Assembly (NCBI GenBank): GCA_947644545.1
Contig: CANRZW010000005.1
Span: forward strand, 1-64,000
Direction of reading: 5' to 3'
Source of the DNA: an uncultured Lachnospiraceae bacterium
GTDB lineage: Bacteria > Bacillota > Clostridia > Lachnospirales > Lachnospiraceae
DNA length: 64,000 nt
Shown one piece after another: positions 1 through 7,028 of the stretch. The translations under genes and the position numbers were made by a program. How positions within the stretch are numbered: position 1 is the stretch's first letter; each line of letters begins with the position of its first letter. The notes below the pieces were generated by a model. The model did not search any database, was not told the origin of the DNA, and worked only from the letters and a program-made list of their open reading frames with translations.

Positions 1-5
1 CGAAT

Positions 6-38
6 CAATCTGTCGGGCTTCTATAGTCCGACAGATTG
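6..38. repeat. Perfect inverted repeat, possible terminator hairpin
   Basis: Arms CAATCTGTCGG (6-16) and CCGACAGATTG (28-38) are perfect 11-bp complements around an 11-base loop. The sequence after it (GGAAACTTTTAATT) has only a weak T run, so terminator function is uncertain. It lies just upstream of the integrase remnant and at the window edge, so its partner gene is not visible. Confidence 0.5.
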
Positions 39-151
39 GGAAACTTTTAATTAAATGAAATCTATGAAAATTCATTATCTGATTTGCACCATGTTCCTCT
101 TTCTGAAGTGCTATACATATAGACTTATCAAAGGAGCAGCAGAAAGACTTT

Positions 152-467
152 TTGAGTATTCTGTCGAGGAAGTATATTCAAACAAATGAATTGGGAAATC
201 TTCTTTTTGTGACCAAATTCAATACACCTATATGTTTCGTAATATTAAACGAGGCTATCAAGAGGATCAATGCTTTCAGTGCATACATTTCGCCATACAT
301 TCGCTGCGAGATGTATAGAGACAGGTATTTTGCTGAATATGGTACAGAAGTATCTGGGTCATGCGACTTTACAGATGATGATGGATATCTATGTGCATAT
401 TTCGGAAGAGTTTAAACAAAAAGAAATGGAAAAATTGAACATTAGTGTTCCGGAAGAAAAAACATGA
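152..467 (+). pseudogene. Frameshifted tyrosine recombinase (phage/ICE integrase) remnant
   Basis: This is the C-terminal catalytic part of a tyrosine-type site-specific recombinase, broken into two frames. The first frame (152 to about 268) gives LLFVTKFNTPICFVILNEAI, which resembles the segment before the catalytic core of Tn916-like integrases. The second frame (about 270-467) gives the catalytic boxes: HTFRHTF (active-site Arg), LGHAT (His) and MDIYVHI (Tyr nucleophile). The joint is a +1 shift, apparently with loss of residues that normally link the two blocks. No N-terminal arm-binding or SAM-like core domain is recognisable upstream to base 1. It is most likely the inactive end of a decayed integrative element; the element body is not in this window. 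Confidence 0.75.
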
Positions 468-562
468 GTGTTCAGAATAATATGATCCCAATCTGTATCC
501 TACAACCTTTTGCCCTGTACCCTATTTTTTCATCATAATATATGCAAAAACAGGAAATAATG

Positions 563-600
563 TAAAAAAGTACCGCGCCGCATCCCAGGCGCAGTACTTT
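563..600 (-). terminator. Rho-independent terminator of metA
   Basis: Arms around 567-579 and 588-600 (AAAGTACcGCGCC / GGCGCaGTACTTT) form a GC-rich stem with a short loop. Read on the minus strand it is followed by TTTTTT, placed about 35 bases after the metA stop codon. Confidence 0.8.
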
Positions 601-634
601 GCAAACCCTTGAAAACAGGCTGTTTTCGCCCGTA

Positions 635-1552
635 TTACTCAATTGTCCGAATATCATATGGTGTCGTCTGGTACACGTAATAATTCAGCCAATTGGAATA
701 CAACAGCTGTCCGGTGGAGCGCCAGTTGACGATTGGCGGGTTCTCCGGATTGTCGTCCGGGAAGTAATTCGCCGGAATGGAAGGATTCATTCCTTTGTTC
801 AGATCCCTGAAATATTCCAGCGCCAGCGTATCCGCATCATATTCCGGATGACAGGTGACGAAGAAATGGCGGCTGTCAGTGGTCTTGACGATCGTTACGC
901 CCGCTTCGTCGGATATGGCCATCAATTCTAAGTCCGGAACGGAAGCTATCTTCTCAGCCGTGATGCCCATAGCGCGGGACTGGGGTGCATAGAAGACATC
1001 GTCGAAGCCGCGGAAAAGGGGTGAATTCTTCTTGATGATTTTGTGAGCATAGACTCCGGAAAGCTTATCTTTCAGATCGTGGCGGTCCAGCCCGTAGAGG
1101 TAATAAAGCCCAGCGAAGGCGCCCCAGCACAGATGAAGCGTACAGTGGACATGTTTCTTTCCCCAGGCCATAATGGTGCAAAGTTCGTCCCAGTAGGTGA
1201 CATCTTCGAACTTCACATAATCCAGAGGTGCACCGGTGATGATCATGCCGTCGTATTTCCGGTTCTTAACCTGATCGAAGGTGGTATAGAAAGATTCCAG
1301 ATGGTTGGAATCGGTATGCTGCGGCACGTAGCTGGCAGTCTGCAGGAACTCTACATTGACCTGAAGAGGCGTGTTGGACAGCTTACGCAGCAGCTGAGTC
1401 TCCGTCACGATCTTGGTGGGCATCAGATTCAGGATCAGAACGTCCAGCGGACGGATATCTTGATGCATGGCGCGGTATTCGGTCATGACGAAAATATTTT
1501 CTTTCTCCAGAGTGGTGGTTGCCGGTAAAGAGTCCGCTATTTTAATGGGCAT
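635..1552 (-). CDS. metA: Homoserine O-acyltransferase (MetA family)
   Basis: Cytosolic enzyme that acylates the hydroxyl of L-homoserine in methionine biosynthesis. It has 305 residues, the usual MetA length, and the glutamine-amidotransferase-like fold signature. The nucleophile is Cys142 in LCWGAFAG, and the His/Glu pair is in CHPEYD (His235, Glu237). Residue 111, which in characterised family members separates succinyl-CoA users (Gly) from acetyl-CoA users (Glu), is Asp here (TGAPLDYVKF). Acetyl-CoA use is therefore a reasonable guess, but it is inference. It stands alone, is expressed from a promoter at 1607-1635 and ends in a strong terminator. I saw no S-box or other SAM riboswitch in its short leader. 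Confidence 0.95.
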   Translation of the reverse strand: MPIKIADSLPATTTLEKENIFVMTEYRAMHQDIRPLDVLILNLMPTKIVTETQLLRKLSNTPLQVNVEFLQTASYVPQHTDSNHLESFYTTFDQVKNRKYDGMIITGAPLDYVKFEDVTYWDELCTIMAWGKKHVHCTLHLCWGAFAGLYYLYGLDRHDLKDKLSGVYAHKIIKKNSPLFRGFDDVFYAPQSRAMGITAEKIASVPDLELMAISDEAGVTIVKTTDSRHFFVTCHPEYDADTLALEYFRDLNKGMNPSIPANYFPDDNPENPPIVNWRSTGQLLYSNWLNYYVYQTTPYDIRTIE

Positions 1553-1579
1553 AGTAGTATTCCTCGCATTTCTTTCAAA

Positions 1580-1617
1580 TTTTTATCACGGTAGCATATT
1601 TTTATCACTATAGCATA
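1580..1617. repeat. Two-copy 19-bp tandem repeat in the metA leader/promoter
   Basis: Two adjacent 19-base units (1580-1598 and 1599-1617) share the pattern TTTTTATCAC..TAGCATA and differ at two positions. The right-hand unit contains the -10 box of the metA promoter. A two-fold repeat over a promoter can be a regulator site or simple slippage. Confidence 0.6.
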
Positions 1618-1635
1618 AAAAAAGCTGTCACGCAA
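1607..1635 (-). promoter_or_regulatory. Sigma-A promoter of metA
   Basis: On the minus strand TTGCGT (1630-1635) and TATAGT (1607-1612) are separated by exactly 17 bases. Predicted transcription starts near 1600, about 50 bases before the metA start codon. Confidence 0.65.
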
Positions 1636-1638
1636 TAA

Positions 1639-1667
1639 TTGCACAATCGTTCAAAATAAGCTATAAT
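1639..1667 (+). promoter_or_regulatory. Sigma-A promoter of the 1711 gene
   Basis: TTGCAC (1639-1644) and TATAAT (1662-1667) with a 17-base spacer. The predicted start near 1674 excludes the upstream ATG at 1672 and supports translation from 1711. It is back-to-back with the metA promoter; the two -35 boxes are only 3 bases apart. Confidence 0.75.
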
Positions 1668-1710
1668 TAAAATGTACTACGGTTTTTACCGAAAATACAC
1701 GGAGGGGATC

Positions 1711-2001
1711 ATGGAGACTGCATATCAGAAAGTGAAAGTACATAATGAACTGGAGTGGTGTCAGGTAAACGATCTTGCGACTAAGGAGAAGATTGAGAAG
1801 TTACTGCTCAAGCACAGGGTATCTTATTTTGTAAAGTGGGAGAAACCGAAGTTTTTTTCCAACGATAAGTTCGGCACCTGTATTTTTTGTGTGAACCAGC
1901 TGCAGAAGGAGACGGCTGATGAAGCCATTCAGGAACTGGCGGAGGAGATCAAGGGCAAGATCAGGTTTGTTAACCGCAGAGTGGACAAGACCTTTTATTG
2001 A
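1711..2001 (+). CDS. Hypothetical protein, 96 residues
   Basis: I do not recognise the family. The protein is short, soluble and mixed-charge, with no signal peptide or membrane segment. Visible features are a Lys-rich start, two cysteines in FGTCIFCVNQ and a C-terminal Arg/Lys-rich tail. The start at 1711 is preferred over an in-frame ATG at 1672 because GGAGGGG lies at 1701-1707 and the promoter -10 box is at 1662-1667. The 3' end of the gene is the first unit of a 16-bp tandem repeat that runs into the next gene's leader. It probably forms a two-gene operon with the DUF6472-like gene that follows. Confidence 0.7.
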   Translation: METAYQKVKVHNELEWCQVNDLATKEKIEKLLLKHRVSYFVKWEKPKFFSNDKFGTCIFCVNQLQKETADEAIQELAEEIKGKIRFVNRRVDKTFY

Positions 2002-2050
2002 TTAGATTTTTTGTTGATAAGATCTTTTATTGATAAGATCTTTTATTGAC
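1987..2050 (+). repeat. Four tandem 16-bp units spanning a stop codon
   Basis: Units 1987-2002, 2003-2018, 2019-2034 and 2035-2050 follow the pattern AAGATCTTTTATTGAT. The last two are nearly identical and the second is diverged. The first unit contains the last sense codons and the TGA of the upstream gene, so the array looks like a local duplication of a gene end. Confidence 0.8.
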
Positions 2051-2083
2051 AGCCGCCTTTTGGCCGGAGAGAGGGAAGTAGAT

Positions 2084-2257
2084 ATGAGCAGCTGTGATAC
2101 CTGCAGTAATTATCAGTATGATGAAGATTATGAGTGTTATGTCTGCATGGTTGATTTGGATGAAGACGATATGAGCCGCTTCCTGCGGGGTGGTAATTTT
2201 GAGTGTTCTTTTTACCGGCTGGATAATGAGTATCTGGTGGTGCGGAAGCAGATGTAA
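2084..2257 (+). CDS. Small Cys-rich protein, DUF6472-like
   Basis: A 57-residue acidic protein with CxxC at the start (SSCDTCSNY), then YECYVC, and a final FECSFYR. The spacing suggests a small metal-binding fold. The motif order (CDxCxNY, YDEDYECY, DLDEDDMSRFL, then a short C-terminal DEY..VRKQ) matches what I know as the DUF6472 family, common in Lachnospiraceae and of unknown function. The start at 2084 has AGAGGGAAG at a good distance; an upstream in-frame start would lie inside the tandem repeat. It follows the 96-residue gene and is closed by a strong terminator. Confidence 0.8.
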   Translation: MSSCDTCSNYQYDEDYECYVCMVDLDEDDMSRFLRGGNFECSFYRLDNEYLVVRKQM

Positions 2258-2310
2258 CGGTCTATGGCTTCTGACAGTCTTCTGATAGATTGGATAGAAT
2301 AGAATAACGA

Positions 2311-2358
2311 ATACCCTCAGAATGCGTTGTCTGGATCCTGCATTCTGAGGGTATCTTT
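2311..2358. terminator. Terminator between convergent genes
   Basis: Perfect 15-bp arms (2311-2325 and 2340-2354, ATACCCTCAGAATGC and its complement) around a 14-base loop, followed on the plus strand by CTTTTATT. It ends the plus-strand two-gene unit and may also block read-through from the convergent activase gene. Confidence 0.85.
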
Positions 2359-2420
2359 TATTATCTCTTGAATCTGTTTAGTCTGCTGCATTCAGGATTT
2401 CTCCTGCATTTTCGCTGTTT

Positions 2421-5400
2421 TTAGTGTTTCTCGGCTCTTCTTGCTTTTGAATGCTTTTCGGCCTGTTCCTTTTTCAGATTCTTCTGAGCGGTGGACAGCA
2501 TCAGCTTGATCCGGTTGAGCTGATTTACTTCGCTGGCGCCGGGATCGTAGTCTATGGCCACGATATTGGAGAGCGGGAAACGCCTGCGCAGTTCTTTGAT
2601 CACGCCTTTTCCCACTACGTGGTTGGGCAGGCAGCCGAAGGGCTGAGTACAGACGATATTATTGACGCCGTCCTGGATCAGCTCTATCATCTCACCGGTC
2701 AGGAACCAGCCCTCGCCGGTCTGATTGCCGATATTGACGATCGGTCTGGCGTATTCCACCAGTTTATAGATGCTGACCGGTGGCTCAAAGTGCCGGCTCT
2801 TTAAAAAGGCGTCGGCAGCTGCGCTTCGCAGCTTCTCCAAAGCATAGATGCTGAACCGGGAAATCAGGGCAGTTTTGCCGGATGTTCCCAGATAATCCGC
2901 TTTGTAGATCTGATTATAGAAGCAGTAGAACATGAAATCCAGCAAATCCGGCACTACCGCCTCCGCACCTTCGGCTTCGAGAAGCTCCACCAGGTGATTG
3001 TTGGCAGCCGGAGCGAACTTCACGAGGATCTCGCCTACGATGCCGACTCTCGGTTTTAGCATTTTCTCGTGGATCGGTATGGCGTCAAACTCCCGTATGA
3101 TCTGACGGCACATTTTCCGGAACGTAAAGTAATTCATATGTTTGCCGGACACGAAGGCGCAGCATTTCTGTATCCATTTCTGATGAAGCCGGTCTACGGA
3201 TCCGGGTTCTTTCTCATAAGGGCGCATACGATAGACGCAGCGCATGAAGATATCGCCGAAGAGAGCGCTGTAAGCGGCCCGCAGAAGCAGCTCGGCGTTC
3301 AGGTGGAAACCGGGATTACTCTCGATGCCGGCCAGGTTTAAAGAAATCACAGGGATCTGCGGCATACCGGCTTTCTCCAAAGCGCGTCTGATAAAACCTA
3401 CATAGTTGGTGGCGCGGCAGCCGCCGCCGGTCTGGGTCATGATGACTGCCACCTTATTCAAATCATATTTGCCCGAAAGCAGGGCGTCCATGATCTGTCC
3501 CACTACGATCAGGGACGGATAACACGCGTCATTATTTACATATTTCAGACCGATATCCACAGCGTGGCGGTTGGCGTTGTCCAGCACTTCGAAGTGATAG
3601 CCGCAGGCTCTGAAGCCTGCCTGCAGGATTTCGAAGTGGATCGGTGACATCTGCGGGCAGAGGATCGTATATTCCTTGCGCATTTCTTCGGTAAAAGGCA
3701 CCTTGGTGATGGCGTTGGAACGAACGGTGCGCTCCTTGTGCTTCTGTTCTCTGACATTGATGGCGGAGAGCAGGGAACGGATCCGGATTCTGGCAGCGCC
3801 CAGATTGTTGACTTCATCGATCTTGAGGCAGGTATAGATCTTGTCGGAGCCGGACAGGATGTCGTTCACCTGGTCGGTGGTGACGGCGTCCAGGCCGCAG
3901 CCGAAGGAATTCAGCTGAATCAGGTCCAGATCGTCTCTTGTCTTGACATAGCTTGCGGCGGCGTATAGCCGGGAATGATACATCCACTGGTCGGATACGA
4001 TCAGCGGCCGCTCGGGTTTCGCCAGATGGGAGATGGAATCCTCCGTCAGCACGGCAAGATCGTAGGAGTTAATGAGCTCCGGGATACCGTGATTGATCTC
4101 CGGATCGATATGATAAGGCCTGCCGGCGAGAACGATACCGCGCTTATGATTCTTTTCCATGAAACGCAGAACCTCTTCCCCCTTGTCGCGCATATCCTGG
4201 CGGGCACGGGCCAGCTCCTCCCAGGCCGCCTCGGCGGCATCCATCACCGCGGTGACAGGCAGTTCCTGAAACTCCCTGGTGAGAGCGGAAGTGACTGTCT
4301 GCAGAGACTGGAAGGACATGAAAGGGTTGCGCAGTACGACTTCCCCGCGGCCGATCTCATCCACGTTGTTCTTAATATTCTCCGAGTAGGAGGTGACGAT
4401 CGGGCAGTTATAGTGGTTGTTGGCCTCATGGAACTCATCCCGTTCATAAAAAAGGGCGGGATAGAAGATGAAATCAACCTTCTGGCTGATCAGCCAGGCC
4501 ACATGGCCGTGGGCCAGCTTCGCCGGATAGCATTCCGATTCGCTGGGAATGGACTCGATGCCCAGTTCATAGATCCGGCGGTTGGAGCTGGGGGAGAGAA
4601 CCACCCGGTAGCCCAGCTTCGTAAAGAAGGTGAACCAGAACGGATAGTTCTCATACATATTCAGAACACGCGGAATCCCTACCGTACCGCGGGGCGCTTT
4701 ATCGGGAGACAGCGCTTCATAGGAAAAAAGCCTTTTCAGCTTATAATCGTAAAGATTGGGCAGGTTGTTTTCGTTTTTGGTCTTGCCCAGACCGCGTTCG
4801 CAGCGGTTGCCGGAGATGTATTGGCGTCCACCTGTGAATTTATTAATGGTAAGACGACAGTTATTGGTACAGCCCTTACATTTGGCCATGCTTGTCTCGA
4901 ATTGCAGGTTCATGATCTGCTCGATGTTGAGCATGGAAGTGTGTTCGCCTGTTTTGTAGCGCTGTCTGGCGATCAGGGCGGAACCGAAAGCGCCCATGAT
5001 TCCGGCGATATCGGGTCTTATGGCCTCACAGCCTGCGATCTTCTCGAAGCTGCGCAGTACCGCGTCGTTGTAAAAGGTGCCGCCCTGGACAACGATATGG
5101 CGGCCCAATTCCGAGGCGTCGGACACCTTGATCACCTTGAACAGGGCATTCTTAATCACGGAATAGGCAAGACCGGCGGAGATATCGGAGACGGATGCTC
5201 CTTCTTTCTGCGCCTGCTTTACCTTGGAATTCATAAATACGGTACAGCGGGTGCCGAGGTCAATAGGATGCTCGGCAAAAAGAGCTGCCTTGGCGAACTC
5301 ATCGACGCCGTAGTTTAAGGATTTGGCAAAGGTTTCGATAAAGGAACCGCAGCCGGAAGAGCAGGCCTCATTTAACTGTACGCTGTCCACGGTCTGGTTC

Positions 5401-6698
5401 TTGATCTTAATGCACTTCATGTCCTGTCCGCCGATATCCAGGATGCAGTCCACCTGTGGGTCAAAGAAAGCGGCGGCAAAGTAATGGGCCACCGTCTCCA
5501 CCTCGCCGTCATCCAACAGAAAAGCGGCTTTCATCAGGGCCTCGCCGTAGCCGGTGGAGCAGGAGCGCACAATCTTTACACCCTCCGGCAGAAGGGCGTG
5601 GATCTCTTTCAGGGAACGAATGGCTGTTTTCAGGGGACTGCCGTCGTTACTGCTGTAAAAAGAGTAGAGCAGTGAGCCGTCTTCTCCCACCAGGGCAACT
5701 TTGGTTGTGGTGGAACCGGCATCGATTCCCAGGAAGCAGTTACCTTTGTAGGTAGACAAGTCGGAAGTAGCCACATGATGAGCCGAGTGTCTGCTACGGA
5801 AGGTCTCGTATTCTGCGGCGGAGGCAAACAGGGGCTCCATGCGTTCCACTTCAAATTCCATCCTGATATCGGAGGATAGTCTGCCCACCAGTTCTTCCAT
5901 CGTATAAGATACCTCCTCCCTGGCGTTCAGGGCGGAACCGATGGCGGCAAACAGATGCGAGTTATCCAGATCGATGATATGTTCTTCGTCCAGTTTCAGC
6001 GTGCGGATAAAGGACTGTTTCAATTCCGACAGGAAATGCAGGGGACCGCCCAGGAAAGCGACATGCCCCCGGATCGGTTTCCCGCAGGCCAGCCCGCTGA
6101 TGGTCTGGTTCACTACGGCCTGGAAAATAGAGGCCGACAGATCCTCTTTCGTCGCGCCTTCGTTGATCAGCGGCTGGATGTCCGATTTGGCGAATACGCC
6201 GCATCTGGCCGCGATGGTATACAGGGAATGATAGTTCTTCGCATATTCGTTGAGGCCCGGCGCATCTGTCTGCAGCAGGGAGGCCATCTGGTCGATGAAA
6301 GAACCGGTGCCGCCGGCGCAGATCCCGTTCATACGCTGTTCCACATTGCCGCCCTCGAAATAAATGATCTTGGCGTCCTCGCCGCCCAGTTCGATCGCAA
6401 CGTCAGTGACCGGGGCGAAGGTCTGCAGGGAGGTGGAGACTGCGATTACCTCCTGGATAAAAGGAATCTCCAGATGATTGGCCAGTGTCAGACCGCCGGA
6501 ACCGGTGATCATCGGGTGTACGGGCAGGCTGCCCAGCTTCTCATAAGCCTGCGAAAGCAGACCGGAAAGGGTTTCTTTTATGTTTGCAAAGTGTCTTTGA
6601 TAGTCGGAAAAGAGTATTTGCTGCCCGGGACCTAGAACGGCGATCTTTACGGTCGTGGATCCGATATCAATACCAAGAGTATACTGCATCTGACTCAT
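2421..6698 (-). CDS. Giant acyl-CoA dehydratase activase-like fusion protein
   Basis: A 1425-residue multidomain protein of the 2-hydroxyacyl-CoA dehydratase activator group. In order: an ASKHA/BadF-type ATPase (from about residue 8, GIDIGSTTVK, with CAGGTGSFIDQM), a second ATPase (from about 319, GIDAGSTTTK, with CSSGCGSFIETF), a Cys-rich linker (about 602-635, CKGCTNNC then a further Cys), a DUF2229-type domain, and a C-terminal region resembling the dehydratase D-subunit (about 1010-1400, with DACYPS and TQPFGCLP). The Cys residues could hold [4Fe-4S] clusters as in the HgdC activator. No dehydratase subunits or CoA-transferase genes lie nearby, so its substrate is unknown. Start chosen at 6698 with AGGAG upstream; it has its own promoter. 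Confidence 0.9.
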   Translation of the reverse strand: MSQMQYTLGIDIGSTTVKIAVLGPGQQILFSDYQRHFANIKETLSGLLSQAYEKLGSLPVHPMITGSGGLTLANHLEIPFIQEVIAVSTSLQTFAPVTDVAIELGGEDAKIIYFEGGNVEQRMNGICAGGTGSFIDQMASLLQTDAPGLNEYAKNYHSLYTIAARCGVFAKSDIQPLINEGATKEDLSASIFQAVVNQTISGLACGKPIRGHVAFLGGPLHFLSELKQSFIRTLKLDEEHIIDLDNSHLFAAIGSALNAREEVSYTMEELVGRLSSDIRMEFEVERMEPLFASAAEYETFRSRHSAHHVATSDLSTYKGNCFLGIDAGSTTTKVALVGEDGSLLYSFYSSNDGSPLKTAIRSLKEIHALLPEGVKIVRSCSTGYGEALMKAAFLLDDGEVETVAHYFAAAFFDPQVDCILDIGGQDMKCIKIKNQTVDSVQLNEACSSGCGSFIETFAKSLNYGVDEFAKAALFAEHPIDLGTRCTVFMNSKVKQAQKEGASVSDISAGLAYSVIKNALFKVIKVSDASELGRHIVVQGGTFYNDAVLRSFEKIAGCEAIRPDIAGIMGAFGSALIARQRYKTGEHTSMLNIEQIMNLQFETSMAKCKGCTNNCRLTINKFTGGRQYISGNRCERGLGKTKNENNLPNLYDYKLKRLFSYEALSPDKAPRGTVGIPRVLNMYENYPFWFTFFTKLGYRVVLSPSSNRRIYELGIESIPSESECYPAKLAHGHVAWLISQKVDFIFYPALFYERDEFHEANNHYNCPIVTSYSENIKNNVDEIGRGEVVLRNPFMSFQSLQTVTSALTREFQELPVTAVMDAAEAAWEELARARQDMRDKGEEVLRFMEKNHKRGIVLAGRPYHIDPEINHGIPELINSYDLAVLTEDSISHLAKPERPLIVSDQWMYHSRLYAAASYVKTRDDLDLIQLNSFGCGLDAVTTDQVNDILSGSDKIYTCLKIDEVNNLGAARIRIRSLLSAINVREQKHKERTVRSNAITKVPFTEEMRKEYTILCPQMSPIHFEILQAGFRACGYHFEVLDNANRHAVDIGLKYVNNDACYPSLIVVGQIMDALLSGKYDLNKVAVIMTQTGGGCRATNYVGFIRRALEKAGMPQIPVISLNLAGIESNPGFHLNAELLLRAAYSALFGDIFMRCVYRMRPYEKEPGSVDRLHQKWIQKCCAFVSGKHMNYFTFRKMCRQIIREFDAIPIHEKMLKPRVGIVGEILVKFAPAANNHLVELLEAEGAEAVVPDLLDFMFYCFYNQIYKADYLGTSGKTALISRFSIYALEKLRSAAADAFLKSRHFEPPVSIYKLVEYARPIVNIGNQTGEGWFLTGEMIELIQDGVNNIVCTQPFGCLPNHVVGKGVIKELRRRFPLSNIVAIDYDPGASEVNQLNRIKLMLSTAQKNLKKEQAEKHSKARRAEKH

Positions 6699-6740
6699 TT
6701 TCAGATATCACTCCTTCTCTGATTTTATGATCTTTTGATA

Positions 6741-6817
6741 CCGGACAGCTGTCCGGCATCGGTGTTTTTCTTGTTTCGGGGTTCTGTACAGGATGTATGC
6801 TTACCTATTTAAATAGG
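6741..6817 (-). promoter_or_regulatory. Palindromes in the activase mRNA leader
   Basis: The roughly 135-base leader holds a perfect 16-bp palindrome CCGGACAGCTGTCCGG (6741-6756) and a perfect 14-bp palindrome CCTATTTAAATAGG (6804-6817). A smaller stem AGTCTG/CAGACT (about 6819-6835) lies at the predicted transcript start. They could be operators or RNA hairpins. I match none of them to a known riboswitch. Confidence 0.45.
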
Positions 6818-6840
6818 AAGTCTGCCTGACAGACTCTGTC

Positions 6841-6869
6841 ATTATACGACACCGTTATGCAAAAATCAA
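6841..6869 (-). promoter_or_regulatory. Sigma-A promoter of the activase gene
   Basis: On the minus strand TTGATT (6864-6869) and TATAAT (6841-6846) with a 17-base spacer, about 140 bases before the start codon. The 330 bases between the activase and rhomboid genes hold this promoter, the leader palindromes and the divergent promoter at 6954-6982; no gene is visible in them. Confidence 0.7.
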
Positions 6870-6953
6870 TCGGCTAATTGTTGGTAAAGTGTTAAGATTT
6901 CAGGATGTATTTATAAAATTTTTATGACTTCTGCATTTTTGAGGGCTGTATCG

Positions 6954-6982
6954 TTTACTTTTAAATAAAGGGGTGATAAAAT
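6954..6982 (+). promoter_or_regulatory. Extended -10 promoter of the rhomboid-like gene
   Basis: TTTACT (6954-6959), a 17-base spacer, then TGA-TAAAAT (-10 at 6977-6982), so it has the extended TGn motif. Predicted start near 6989 leaves a leader of about 40 bases before the chosen ATG at 7029. Confidence 0.6.
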
Positions 6983-7028
6983 ATATTCAATTTTAAAGAT
7001 GAAAATACTTGAAAGGCGTGGAGTTAAA

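Noticed and set aside
152-415. An intact 87-residue gene at the left edge
   Set aside because: After about residue 39 the frame leaves the integrase similarity, which continues in another frame; it is a broken gene.
1553-1670. A SAM riboswitch before metA
   Set aside because: The leader is only about 50 bases and has no S-box stem or conserved core.
3975-5318. A 447-residue open frame on the plus strand inside the activase gene
   Set aside because: It is antisense to a well-supported 1425-residue gene with clear domains, and its translation shows no family motif or ribosome binding site.
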